Part shown: in pieces, positions 27,518 through 35,176 of the stretch
Numbering within the stretch: the first letter of the stretch is position 1
How the letters are laid out: each line of letters begins with the position of its first letter
Assembly (NCBI GenBank): GCA_947504725.1
Contig: CANNHN010000002.1
Coordinates: forward strand, 1-64,000
Reading direction: 5' to 3'
DNA length: 64,000 bases
DNA from: Bacteroidota bacterium
GTDB lineage: Bacteria > Bacteroidota > Bacteroidia > 2-12-FULL-35-15
Notes under the pieces: model-generated
The model's input: only the letters and a program-made list of their open reading frames with translations
What the model was told of the DNA's origin: nothing
Databases searched by the model: none
Program-made: the position numbers and the translations under genes

Positions 27518-28435
27518 TTATTTCAACATGATGCTAGTTTGTCCTACGATCACATCATCACAAATGATATCAATCAAATATTTACCTGGAATAAAACCAC
27601 TTGGGCTGGCGCACATTACGTCAACTGCAACATCTTCATTCGTATAGTTGATGTCTTGCTTTGCAGCGAAATACCCTTTAGAACCATTAAATTTTACCAT
27701 ATTCCCATCATCTGCCGACTTACAAATCTCTTTTCCATCTGGCGACATGAGGCGAACATAAACTGGCTTAACACCTTTCTTCGCTATTTTATTTTCTCCG
27801 ATTACAAACGAAACTTTGATGCGTTCAACACGAGAAGCTTTAGTTGTTTCAACTTGTTTTTTTCCGCCTGACTTGAACTTAACGCCTTTAACTGTAGGGT
27901 TTTCCGCTTTTAAGATAGAGCCTAAATTAACTGTTCCCTGCAAAACTTCTTTATCTTTTGTAAGCTGAGTAGTAACACTTTTTTCAGCAGTAAGATCTGC
28001 ACTTACTTTATCTTTTTCAGCTATAACTGTTTTGCTAAACGTATTTAACGAATCGATTTGTACCACAAAATGTTTCATAATTGTGCGCAATGTTTCTGTT
28101 TCCTTTCTAAGTTTAGAAATGATATATGCATCACCTTTATGTTTTTCTGCTTGTATAATTAATTCAGCAATTTCTGCTCTCTTAGCTTCCAGCTCAGCTT
28201 GTACAAGTTTATCTGAAGATTCTAGTTTTGAATATTCTTCTTGCAATCGCAAAAGATCACTTTTCACATTATCGCGCTCAACGATAACTTCTTGTCGTTC
28301 AATAACGACCTTGTCTGCTCTGTTTTTTTCTTTCCACCAAAGGAATCCAAACGTACCATTACCACCAATTAATAGCAACAATAGAATCCACAAAATTTTA
28401 TTATTCGACTTTTTTTCTTCTTTATTGGTTTCCAT
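27518..28435 (-). CDS. Single-pass membrane protein with coiled coil and C-terminal beta domain
   Basis: From the ATG at 28435 it is 305 residues. A short basic N-terminus is followed by one membrane helix (ILWILLLLLIGGNGTFGFLWW, about 15-35), a long coiled coil (about 38-165) and a C-terminal beta-rich domain (about 180-305). The C-terminal domain contains VYVRLMSPDGKEICKSADDG and IPGKYLIDIICDDVIVGQTSIMLK. I do not recognise the family. Its shape suggests a protein anchored in the inner membrane with a periplasmic rod and head. The frame can be extended to a TTG at 28465, but that TTG is part of a TAACTTTG promoter box, so the ATG is the real start. Confidence 0.72.
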   Translation of the reverse strand: METNKEEKKSNNKILWILLLLLIGGNGTFGFLWWKEKNRADKVVIERQEVIVERDNVKSDLLRLQEEYSKLESSDKLVQAELEAKRAEIAELIIQAEKHKGDAYIISKLRKETETLRTIMKHFVVQIDSLNTFSKTVIAEKDKVSADLTAEKSVTTQLTKDKEVLQGTVNLGSILKAENPTVKGVKFKSGGKKQVETTKASRVERIKVSFVIGENKIAKKGVKPVYVRLMSPDGKEICKSADDGNMVKFNGSKGYFAAKQDINYTNEDVAVDVMCASPSGFIPGKYLIDIICDDVIVGQTSIMLK

Positions 28436-28462
28436 ATTTAAGGATTGATTATTTTCGACACG

Positions 28463-28470
28463 CAAAGTTA
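28463..28470 (-). promoter_or_regulatory. -7 promoter box for the coiled-coil membrane gene
   Basis: On the minus strand TAACTTTG matches TAnnTTTG, 27 nt before the ATG at 28435. It shows that the upstream TTG is not used as a start. Confidence 0.6.
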
Positions 28471-28500
28471 ATACTTTTTAGTCTTATTGCCCAAAATCTT

Positions 28501-29184
28501 ATGCTGAACGACTTTATTTCACTGATATTTCCACAAGTTTGTGCATCCTGCGGAAACAGTTTGTTTAAGAACGAACAAACCCTATGTACTTATTGTGTTT
28601 ATCACTTACCAAAAACCAATTTTCACCTTGATAAAGAGAATCCAATAGCCAAAATTTTTTGGGGAAGAATAAACATTCATTCTGCGGGAGCATTTTATGG
28701 ATTTAACAAAGGTGGTCGCGTGCAACGTATTATTCACCAACTCAAATACAAGGGCAGAAAAGAAGTGGGTTTTGCAGTGGGCAAACTTTATGGATTTGAA
28801 TTAAAAAAATCTGACGACTTTAATACCATCGATACGATTATTCCTGTTCCACTTCACCCCAAAAAGGAGAAAAAACGAGGATACAATCAAAGTGCGTCTT
28901 TTGCAGAAGGATTAGCCTCAAGTATGGAAGTGACTGCTGATTTTAAAACCCTATTTCGTGCACATGAATCAGAAACACAAACAAAAAAATCACGTTTTAA
29001 CCGATGGCAAAATGTAGAATCAATTTTTCAGCTAAAAGACCTGAAATCACTTGAAGGGAAACATGTATTATTGGTTGATGATGTGGTAACAACAGGTGCA
29101 ACGCTAGAAGCTTGTGCACAGACTTTACAACAGATTCCAGGGATTAAGATTAGTGTGGCGACTATTGCTTATGCTAGTAACTAG
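28501..29184 (+). CDS. ComF family phosphoribosyltransferase-like protein
   Basis: The 227-residue protein has the ComF layout. An N-terminal double zinc-ribbon (CASCGNSLFKNEQTLCTYC, about 15-33) is followed by a central IHSAGAFYGFNKGGRVQRIIHQLKYKG segment. Next come a PRTase core IIPVPLHPKKEKKRGYNQS (about 117-135) and the PRPP-binding loop VLLVDDVVTTGATLEAC (about 190-206). ComF proteins support DNA uptake in transformable species, and in others are of unknown use. It is divergent from the coiled-coil gene, with 65 nt between the two start codons. Confidence 0.93.
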   Translation: MLNDFISLIFPQVCASCGNSLFKNEQTLCTYCVYHLPKTNFHLDKENPIAKIFWGRINIHSAGAFYGFNKGGRVQRIIHQLKYKGRKEVGFAVGKLYGFELKKSDDFNTIDTIIPVPLHPKKEKKRGYNQSASFAEGLASSMEVTADFKTLFRAHESETQTKKSRFNRWQNVESIFQLKDLKSLEGKHVLLVDDVVTTGATLEACAQTLQQIPGIKISVATIAYASN

Positions 29185-29222
29185 ACCTCACCCTAACCAT
29201 TCTCTAAAGGAGAGGGGAATAG
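29185..29222. repeat. Dispersed 'ctctccaaaggagaggg' repeat
   Basis: The string cattctctaaaggagagggg is a short hairpin preceded by gacctcaccctaac. The same family occurs at 29758, 60025 and 60138. Confidence 0.72.
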
Positions 29223-29257
29223 CTCCGTAACAGAAATTTTACTCAAAATCATTTTCT

Positions 29258-29265
29258 TATCTTTG
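29258..29265 (+). promoter_or_regulatory. -7 promoter box for the Met-sulfoxide reductase gene
   Basis: TATCTTTG fits TAnnTTTG and ends 22 nt before the ATG at 29287. A TTG inside it opens the reading frame but is not a likely start. Confidence 0.6.
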
Positions 29266-29286
29266 CAACCACAATTAGAACCAACA

Positions 29287-29802
29287 ATGGCTGAATCACT
29301 TTCTGTTTCGGGAACAACTAAAAAAGAGAAGTATGAATCACTACTTCCGCAAATCAAAGCATTGATTGAAGGAGAAACGGATTTTATTGCCAACCTTTCC
29401 AATATTATGTCCGCATTAAAATTTGGAATGGACTTTTTTTGGGTAGGAATTTACTTTGTAAAAGAACAACAATTAGTACTAGGCCCATTTCAAGGTCCTG
29501 TAGCTTGCACTCGAATTCAATTAGGCAAAGGTGTTTGCGGAACTGCTTGGAAAGAAAAGAAAACTATTATTGTTGAAGATGTGGATCAGTTTCCAGGGCA
29601 TATTGCTTGCAGTAGCTTGTCAAAATCAGAAATTGTTTTGCCTGCATTTGATAAAAACAGTGAAGTAATTTTGATTCTGGATGTCGATAGCGAACACCTA
29701 GCAGCATTTGACGAAACCGATAAAGTATATTTGGAACAATTAATGAGATTGATAGAGGACCTCACCCCAACCCTCTCCAAAGGAGAGGGAGTTAAGTTCT
29801 AA
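29287..29802 (+). CDS. msrC: Free methionine-(R)-sulfoxide reductase (GAF domain)
   Basis: It reduces free methionine R-sulfoxide to methionine. The 171-residue protein is a single GAF domain. The three family cysteines are at about 74 (PVACTRI), 84 (GKGVCGTAW) and 108 (HIACSS), and the ligand-binding WVGIY segment is near 52-56. The ATG at 29287 is chosen over a TTG at 29263 that lies inside a promoter box. The last 15 residues (EDLTPTLSKGEGVKF) are unlike the family. They are encoded by a copy of the dispersed gacctcacccc...ggagaggg repeat, so a repeat insertion replaced the native C-terminus. The active site should be unaffected. Confidence 0.93.
   Translation: MAESLSVSGTTKKEKYESLLPQIKALIEGETDFIANLSNIMSALKFGMDFFWVGIYFVKEQQLVLGPFQGPVACTRIQLGKGVCGTAWKEKKTIIVEDVDQFPGHIACSSLSKSEIVLPAFDKNSEVILILDVDSEHLAAFDETDKVYLEQLMRLIEDLTPTLSKGEGVKF
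29758..29793. repeat. Dispersed 'ctctccaaaggagaggg' repeat inside a coding region
   Basis: The sequence gacctcaccccaaccctctc followed by caaaggagagggag forms a hairpin. It is read in frame as the C-terminal tail of the Met-sulfoxide reductase. Its sister copy at 29185 lies just upstream of the same gene, in direct orientation. Confidence 0.8.
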
Positions 29803-29806
29803 TTAT

Positions 29807-31579
29807 ATGTCTAGAAAAAACAAAAATATTTTTTCCTTTCTATCTGTGTTTTCTGCGGTTAAATTGTTTTTTTTAACTCTCTTACTTTCATCCTGTGCTC
29901 AAGTAGTTGCTCCAGGCGGTGGAGCGAAAGACAAAATTGCTCCGAAAGTTTTAAAATTTGTTCCAGATAGTGCACAATTGAGTTTTAATTCAAGAAATAT
30001 TTTAATTGAATTTGATGAATATGTTACGTTAAAGGATTTGAACAACCAATTACTTATTTCACCTCCGCTTTCAAAAACACCTGATGTAACAGTAAAAAAT
30101 AAAACCCTAACCATTGAATTTGATAAAAACGAAACTCTAAAACCAAATACCACTTATTGTATAAGTTTTGGAAATTCAGTTCAAGATTTGAATGAAAATA
30201 ATCCCATCGAAAATTTTCAATACATTTTTTCTACTGGGACATATATTGATTCTCTTGAATTAAAAGGAAAAGTGCAAAATGCTTTTAATCAATCTACCGA
30301 AAAAGGAATATTAGCAATGCTTTACAGCGATTTGAGCGATAGTGTTGTTTATAAAAGTCAACCTGATTATTTTGCAAAAACGGACAAAGATGGGAATTTT
30401 AAAATCAGCAATATTAAAGCAGGAAAATATAAATTGGTTGCAGTAAAAGATGTAAACAACAATTATAAATACGATGGAGAAACAGAATGGATTGGTTTTG
30501 TGAATGCGCCTATTGATGTAAGTGAAAAACAAAACATTTTAATTGATCTATTTCAAGAGACAGCTAAAAAAATATTTCTAAAAAAATACATTCATGATTC
30601 TCATGGAAAAGTGAGTTTCTTTTTTAATCAAGGTTCAGACAGTTTAAGAGTACAACCTATAAACAACGACCAGAAAGGCGTTCAAGAGTATCTTCAATTT
30701 TCCGAAAACAACGATACACTTACCTATTGGATAAAAAACTTCCAAAAAGATTCATTGATTCTTCAAGTTAGTAATGGAAATAAAGTATTGGATACTGTTT
30801 CATTGAAATTCATAACGATGGAAGAAGCATTGAAATCAAAAAGAAATCCTTTGAAGTTAAGAGTTCTAAGTAGTCCGAATGGTAATCAAAGCTTTGATTT
30901 AGGAGGAGAATTAAAACTGTCCTTTTCCAACAAACTAGATGAAAAAAGTGAATATAGTCAGTATGTGTATACGACTATTTCTGGCGCTACACTTAAGGGA
31001 GACACCATTACAAAACAAATTCCACTCATTGTTTCCAATTCATATGTTTCTATTGCAAAACTAGGCGACTCTCTTTATATGGAATTATATGACGAAACTA
31101 AATCATATGGCATTGGCGATAAAATGATTGCCAACTATGTCCCAATGAAAGAATGGAAAGAGAATACGAATTATCATCTTTTTATTCCTCCTGGCACTAT
31201 TACAGATTATTTTGGATTGACAAACGATTCTATTAACATCAAGTTTAAAACACGCGAAGAAAAATATTATGGAAGTGTAAAGTTAAAACTCTCGCTACCC
31301 GAAGGCCGTGATTATAATTATATCCTTCAATTGCAAGATGAATCAGGAGATATGATTAGAGAAGTTCATGTCCGTGAAGCATTTCAAGAAATTGATTGCT
31401 TATTTCTAGCTCCTAAAAAATATAAATTGAAATTGATTAAGGATTTAGACCTTAATTACAAATGGACAAGTGGGAGTTACCTGCAAAAAATACAGCCAGA
31501 AAAAGTAATTTATAATTCGGAGTTGATAAATATTCGTTCGAATTGGGATGCTGAGTTGGAATGGAAGATTAGCGAATAA
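29807..31579 (+). CDS. Lipoprotein with N-terminal Big_5 (SbsA Ig-like) domain
   Basis: The 590-residue protein has a lipoprotein signal peptide with lipobox LLLSSC (Cys at about residue 30). The APGGGAKDKIAPKVLKFVPDSAQLSFNSRNILIEFDEYV segment (about 35-75) starts a Big_5/SbsA-type Ig-like domain that extends to IFSTGTYIDS. A carboxypeptidase-like regulatory (FKISNIKAGKYKLVAVKDVNNNYKYDGETEW) segment lies near residues 190-225, and beta-rich sequence continues to the end. This matches a family of Bacteroidota lipoproteins of unknown function, probably on the outer membrane. It starts 4 nt after the Met-sulfoxide reductase stop and is probably cotranscribed with it. Confidence 0.85.
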   Translation: MSRKNKNIFSFLSVFSAVKLFFLTLLLSSCAQVVAPGGGAKDKIAPKVLKFVPDSAQLSFNSRNILIEFDEYVTLKDLNNQLLISPPLSKTPDVTVKNKTLTIEFDKNETLKPNTTYCISFGNSVQDLNENNPIENFQYIFSTGTYIDSLELKGKVQNAFNQSTEKGILAMLYSDLSDSVVYKSQPDYFAKTDKDGNFKISNIKAGKYKLVAVKDVNNNYKYDGETEWIGFVNAPIDVSEKQNILIDLFQETAKKIFLKKYIHDSHGKVSFFFNQGSDSLRVQPINNDQKGVQEYLQFSENNDTLTYWIKNFQKDSLILQVSNGNKVLDTVSLKFITMEEALKSKRNPLKLRVLSSPNGNQSFDLGGELKLSFSNKLDEKSEYSQYVYTTISGATLKGDTITKQIPLIVSNSYVSIAKLGDSLYMELYDETKSYGIGDKMIANYVPMKEWKENTNYHLFIPPGTITDYFGLTNDSINIKFKTREEKYYGSVKLKLSLPEGRDYNYILQLQDESGDMIREVHVREAFQEIDCLFLAPKKYKLKLIKDLDLNYKWTSGSYLQKIQPEKVIYNSELINIRSNWDAELEWKISE

Positions 31580-31634
31580 CGAATTATTACGAAAAATACG
31601 AAATACTAATTATACGAATCTCAATATATCGGAG

Positions 31635-31717
31635 AGTCATTGCGAGCAAAGCGAAGCAATCTCATTCCTGCCTCAGTGAGATTGCTTCAGTCGTACCTCC
31701 TTCGCAATGACGCCAAA
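31635..31717. repeat. Dispersed 'cattgcgag...gaagcaatct' hairpin repeat
   Basis: The strings gtcattgcgagcaaagcgaag and gcaatctcattcctgcc are followed by the inverse tgagattgcttcag and ttcgcaatgac, making a long imperfect hairpin between two convergent genes. A degenerate copy is at 34895. Confidence 0.75.
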
Positions 31718-31721
31718 ATTA

Positions 31722-32504
31722 TCATCGAATTTCAAAATCATCCGCATCCAACATCACAGGAAACATCTTTCTAAACTCTACTAAATCTTTATAGTTTAAA
31801 GTAACGGTTTCAATAACTTCTTTACCCGATTCAACGCTACTGATTGCTTCTCCTTTAAAATTTAATACACTTGAATCTCCTGAATGGTAAATATCACCCC
31901 CATCATTCCCAACTCTGTTTACCCCTATCGTATAACTTTGATTTTCGATAGCGCGTGCTACCAGCAATGATTTCCAAGGAAACGAACGTCTTTCTGGCCA
32001 GTTCGCGATATAAATCAAAACATCGTATAAATTCTTTTTGGTGTTTCGCGACCAAACCGGAAATCGTAAATCATAACAAATAAGCGGACAAATTTTCCAA
32101 CCTTTTAATTCAACAATTGTTTTTTTATCTCCGTGACCATAATGTTTATCTTCATCACCCATTCTGAAAAGATGGCGTTTATCGTATGTGCTGTATGTCC
32201 CGTCAGCATTCATCCACACCAATCTATTAAAGTATTTCCCATTGTCTTCACAAACAAAACTTCCAGTAACAACACAATTTTTTTCTTTTGCTTTTGTTTT
32301 CATCCAAGCAATTGTATTTCCACTCATTGTTTCTGCAAACACTTCAGGACGCATACTAAAACCGGTTGTAAACATCTCTGGAAGCACAATTAAATCAGTT
32401 GCTTCAGAGATGGATGCAATTTTTTGCGAAAACTGCTCGAGATTTTTCTCTTTATTTTCCCAATGCAAATCTGATTGAATGATGGTGATTTTTAGGTCGT
32501 TCAT
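31722..32504 (-). CDS. Nitrilase-superfamily omega-amidase
   Basis: A 260-residue carbon-nitrogen hydrolase with the Glu-Lys-Cys triad: Glu43 (VLPEMFTTGF), Lys109 (TYDKRHLF) and Cys143 (PLICYDLRFPVW). The sequence is close to the YafV/Nit2 omega-amidase branch, which hydrolyses alpha-ketoglutaramate or alpha-ketosuccinamate to the keto diacid and ammonia. The neighbour on the same strand is a methionine/glutamine-type aminotransferase, whose keto-glutaramate product it would remove, pulling transamination forward. The 102-nt gap between them holds a dispersed repeat, so operon membership is likely but not certain. Confidence 0.9.
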   Translation of the reverse strand: MNDLKITIIQSDLHWENKEKNLEQFSQKIASISEATDLIVLPEMFTTGFSMRPEVFAETMSGNTIAWMKTKAKEKNCVVTGSFVCEDNGKYFNRLVWMNADGTYSTYDKRHLFRMGDEDKHYGHGDKKTIVELKGWKICPLICYDLRFPVWSRNTKKNLYDVLIYIANWPERRSFPWKSLLVARAIENQSYTIGVNRVGNDGGDIYHSGDSSVLNFKGEAISSVESGKEVIETVTLNYKDLVEFRKMFPVMLDADDFEIR

Positions 32505-32529
32505 GTTAATTGGTTTTGCGAGGTTGCAG

Positions 32530-32565
32530 ATTTCTCGCCCTTAGGCTCCGCTCAGGGTGACAGCT
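32530..32565. repeat. Dispersed 'cttaggctccgctcagg' repeat
   Basis: The string cgcccttaggctccgctcag followed by ggtgacagctc belongs to the cttcgactccgctcag family, with one central change. It lies between the aminotransferase and amidase genes. Confidence 0.7.
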
Positions 32566-32606
32566 CTATGCAACAGTTCTAACAAACATTTTTTTGCACT
32601 TTCAAG

Positions 32607-33761
32607 CTATATCTTATTCAAAATTTCAGCAGCTTTCGCCAATGTCTCTTCTTTCTTTGCAAAGCAGAAGCGCAATACATGATTGTCTTCTTGTTCATGA
32701 TAAAAAACAGAAATAGGAATGGAAGCAATTCCAAATTCTTTTGTTAGGCGAATAGCGTAATCCGTATCCTTTTCTTTACTAATATTTTTATAACTCAACA
32801 ATTGAAAATACGTTCCAGCAGCTGGAATCAAATTTAACTTAGATCCTTTAATAGCATTAATAAAATAATCTCGTTTTTGTTGGTAGAAATTTCCGAGCGA
32901 TAAATAATTCTCGCTTTCTTTTAAATATTCTGTTAAAGCATACTGAATTGGTGTGTTACAAGAGAACACCAAAAACTGATGCACTTTTCTGAATTCTGCC
33001 ATTAAGTTTTTGGGTGCTACACAATAACCTAATTTCCAGCCCGTAGTATGAAATGTTTTTCCAAAAGAAGAAATAATAAAACTACGTTCTGCTAAAAACG
33101 GAAAACGCGCTACGCTTTGATGTTGTTGGTTGTCGAAGATAATATGCTCATACACCTCATCACTTAAAATAATAATATCTGTTCCTTTTGTAATTTTTTC
33201 CAGCATAATCATATCCGCAACACTCATGACACTTCCTGTAGGATTATGAGGTGTATTAATAATGATCATTTTTGTATGATGGTTTATCATCTTCTTTACT
33301 TTTTCCCAATCTATAGTATAGTCAGGAGATTGAAGTTGCATATAAACCGTTTTTCCGCCATTTAATTCAATAGCTGGTTGGTAACAATCGTAAGCAGGTT
33401 CAAAAATAATGACTTCATCGCCTTCACGAACAACCGCTGAAATAGCAGTATAAATAGCTTGTGTGGCACCTGCGGTAATTGTAATCTCAGAATCAGGATC
33501 ATATTTCGCTCCGTAAAGTTCTTCTGTTTTTTGAGCTAATATCTCACGTAATCCAATTAAACCAGGCATTGGCGCATATTGATTATTTCCAGCCTTCATG
33601 TGTTTATTGACTAAAGAAATCATTTCTTCACTACATTCAAAATCGGGAAACCCCTGAGAAAGGTTGATGGCATTGTTGTCTGTAGCCAACTTACTCATTA
33701 TAGTAAAGATGGTTGTGCCTACATTGGGAAGTTTACTATTTATTAAATTCGGGTAGTTCAT
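32607..33761 (-). CDS. Methionine/glutamine-type aminotransferase (PLP, class I/II)
   Basis: The 384-residue protein is a fold-type I PLP enzyme of the YbdL / kynurenine aminotransferase type. Landmarks are NLSQGFPDF (33-41), NPTG-type NTPHNPTG (169-176), Asp201 and Tyr204 (LSDEVYEHI), and the Schiff-base lysine Lys235 (SSFGKTFHTTGWKLGY). The C-terminus has LRFCFAKKEETL. It probably transfers amino groups from methionine or glutamine to 2-oxo acids. With the omega-amidase downstream it would form a glutamine-dependent methionine salvage pair. The ATG (33761) lies at the edge of a 10-bp inverted repeat. Confidence 0.92.
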   Translation of the reverse strand: MNYPNLINSKLPNVGTTIFTIMSKLATDNNAINLSQGFPDFECSEEMISLVNKHMKAGNNQYAPMPGLIGLREILAQKTEELYGAKYDPDSEITITAGATQAIYTAISAVVREGDEVIIFEPAYDCYQPAIELNGGKTVYMQLQSPDYTIDWEKVKKMINHHTKMIIINTPHNPTGSVMSVADMIMLEKITKGTDIIILSDEVYEHIIFDNQQHQSVARFPFLAERSFIISSFGKTFHTTGWKLGYCVAPKNLMAEFRKVHQFLVFSCNTPIQYALTEYLKESENYLSLGNFYQQKRDYFINAIKGSKLNLIPAAGTYFQLLSYKNISKEKDTDYAIRLTKEFGIASIPISVFYHEQEDNHVLRFCFAKKEETLAKAAEILNKI

Positions 33762-33810
33762 ATAGCTAGTTTAAAGTTTAAAGTTAGAAAGTTTAAAGTT
33801 CTAGCTATAT
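33760..33810 (-). promoter_or_regulatory. Inverted repeat covering the aminotransferase start codon
   Basis: A perfect 10-bp stem (atatagctag at 33760-33769 with ctagctatat at 33801-33810) encloses a loop with three copies of agtttaaagtt or a near variant. On the mRNA the start codon falls at the foot of the stem, so folding could limit translation. Confidence 0.5.
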
Positions 33811-33845
33811 AGATAAGCGAAAATATACTATTTCTATAAAAAGTT

Positions 33846-33853
33846 TATCTTTG
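33846..33853 (+). promoter_or_regulatory. -7 promoter box for the FKBP gene
   Basis: TATCTTTG matches TAnnTTTG and ends 26 nt before the ATG at 33880. Confidence 0.6.
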
Positions 33854-33879
33854 CGGACTTAATTTTAAAAAATCACAAA

Positions 33880-34386
33880 ATGACGATTGAAAACGACTCT
33901 GTAGTTTCGGTAAACTACACACTCCGTGTTAAAGAAACAGGTGAACAAGTAGAACAAACAAGCAAAGAACATCCTTTCGTATTTATATTCGGAACAGGTG
34001 GATTATTAGAAGATTTTGAAACCAATTTACGTGGCAAAAAAGCGGGTGATGTATTCGACTTTTTTATTGAACACGCTCGTGGATATGGCCTTCGTGACGA
34101 ACAGCATGTTGTCATGATTCCTATCGAAGCTTTTTTAGGGGAAGATGGAAAATTTGATGAAGAGAACGTAAAAGTAGGAGGAACACTTCCTATGGTTGAT
34201 AACGAAGGAAACCGTTTGTATGGTAAAGTAATGGAAATTACTGCTGAACATGTGAAAATGGATTTCAATCATCCTTTGGCAGGAACTGATTTGCATTTCA
34301 AAGGTGAAGTTTTAGAAATACGTTCTGCAACCGAAGATGAATTGGCACATGGACATGTTCATGGTGAACACGGTCATCAACATTAG
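33880..34386 (+). CDS. slyD: SlyD-like FKBP-type peptidyl-prolyl isomerase
   Basis: The 168-residue protein has the SlyD layout. A first FKBP half (VVSVNYTLRVKETGEQVEQTSKEHPFVFIFGTGGLLEDFETNL, about 8-50) is followed by a chaperone insert-in-flap domain (about 70-130). The last FKBP strand is HPLAGTDLHFKGEVLEI. The C-terminal His-rich tail HGHVHGEHGHQH could bind nickel or other metals, as in SlyD. There is no signal peptide, so it acts in the cytoplasm on proline isomerisation and folding. Confidence 0.92.
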   Translation: MTIENDSVVSVNYTLRVKETGEQVEQTSKEHPFVFIFGTGGLLEDFETNLRGKKAGDVFDFFIEHARGYGLRDEQHVVMIPIEAFLGEDGKFDEENVKVGGTLPMVDNEGNRLYGKVMEITAEHVKMDFNHPLAGTDLHFKGEVLEIRSATEDELAHGHVHGEHGHQH

Positions 34387-34395
34387 AAACAATTG

Positions 34396-34433
34396 ACAGT
34401 AGGCAATTGGCAACTTTGTCAATTGTCTACTGT
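34396..34433 (+). terminator. Hairpin between the FKBP and GNAT genes
   Basis: A 14-bp stem (acagtaggcaattg / caattgtctactgt with one G-T pair, 10-nt loop) begins 10 nt after the FKBP stop. The following tttcaaaatattt is only a weak U-run, so it may be an attenuator or partial terminator. Confidence 0.6.
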
Positions 34434-34446
34434 TTCAAAATATTTC

Positions 34447-34857
34447 ATGACATTTAGAACTCCCACCGAACAAGAGTTTTTACAAATTCGAAACTACATT
34501 CAACTGTTCGAGCTGGACGACCGCAATCTAAAACAAGAAGAATTTACTGCTGCTTTTCGCGAAAATGAATTGGTTGGCTTTGGCCGATTAAGAATACATT
34601 CAGACTGTGTTGAGCTTTGTTCTTTAGGAGTTGTGACAAATCACCGTAGAAAAGGAATCGGGAAGGCAATTGTAGGTGACCTTATCAAACGTAGTTTATC
34701 TTCTATCCATTTAGTTTGCATCATTCCCGATTTTTTTACTCCTTTTGGTTTTCAAATCATAGAAACATTTCCATTAGCCATTCAAGAAAAACTTGACTAC
34801 TGCACTCATGAATTAGTTGTTCCTGAAACTTATGTTGCTATGCTTTTACAAAAGTGA
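34447..34857 (+). CDS. GNAT N-acetyltransferase
   Basis: From the ATG at 34447 it is 136 residues. The acetyl-CoA site is CSLGVVTNHRRKGIGKAIVGDLIKR (about 56-80), with the classic R/Q-x-x-G-x-G/A as RRKGIG. The N-terminal half holds LVGFGRLRI. The C-terminal FTPFGF pattern resembles the TDTFFTRFGF segment of ArgA-like and YhbS-like GNATs, but the substrate cannot be set. The frame is open from 34393, but the first 18 codons lie inside the hairpin, so the later ATG is preferred. Confidence 0.82.
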   Translation: MTFRTPTEQEFLQIRNYIQLFELDDRNLKQEEFTAAFRENELVGFGRLRIHSDCVELCSLGVVTNHRRKGIGKAIVGDLIKRSLSSIHLVCIIPDFFTPFGFQIIETFPLAIQEKLDYCTHELVVPETYVAMLLQK

Positions 34858-34894
34858 CGAGGTGATAAAGTAATTGGTAATACCGATTATTTCG

Positions 34895-34945
34895 AAGCGT
34901 CATTGCGAGTCCCGCATTTTCGCGAGATGCGGCAATCTCTGCCAA
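34895..34945. repeat. Degenerate 'cattgcgag' dispersed repeat
   Basis: The strings gcgtcattgcgagtcccgca and gagatgcggcaatctctgcc are a variant of the element at 31635. The remainder of the 319-nt gap 34858-35176 is AT-rich and holds only a promoter-like box near its end. Confidence 0.6.
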
Positions 34946-35139
34946 TCGGAAACTTAACTCCATCAAGCCATTGCTATACTTTTCAACTCTCACTCCTTTT
35001 TCATGGTTCAATGCCGTTTAATCGATTTAATCAACGTTAATTACAATCAATACAATAGTTAAACAATACTTTAAGGTTTTATAAATCCTATAAAAGTAAT
35101 TTTAATGCGATTTAGTTGCATTTTATTAACATTTTTCCA

Positions 35140-35147
35140 TAGTTTTG
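35140..35147 (+). promoter_or_regulatory. -7 promoter box for the 182-residue gene
   Basis: TAGTTTTG fits TAnnTTTG, 29 nt before the ATG at 35177. Two ttaaca hexamers lie 30 bp apart around it (35126 and 35156). Confidence 0.5.
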
Positions 35148-35176
35148 TGTACTTATTAACATAAAACTCTCCTTTT

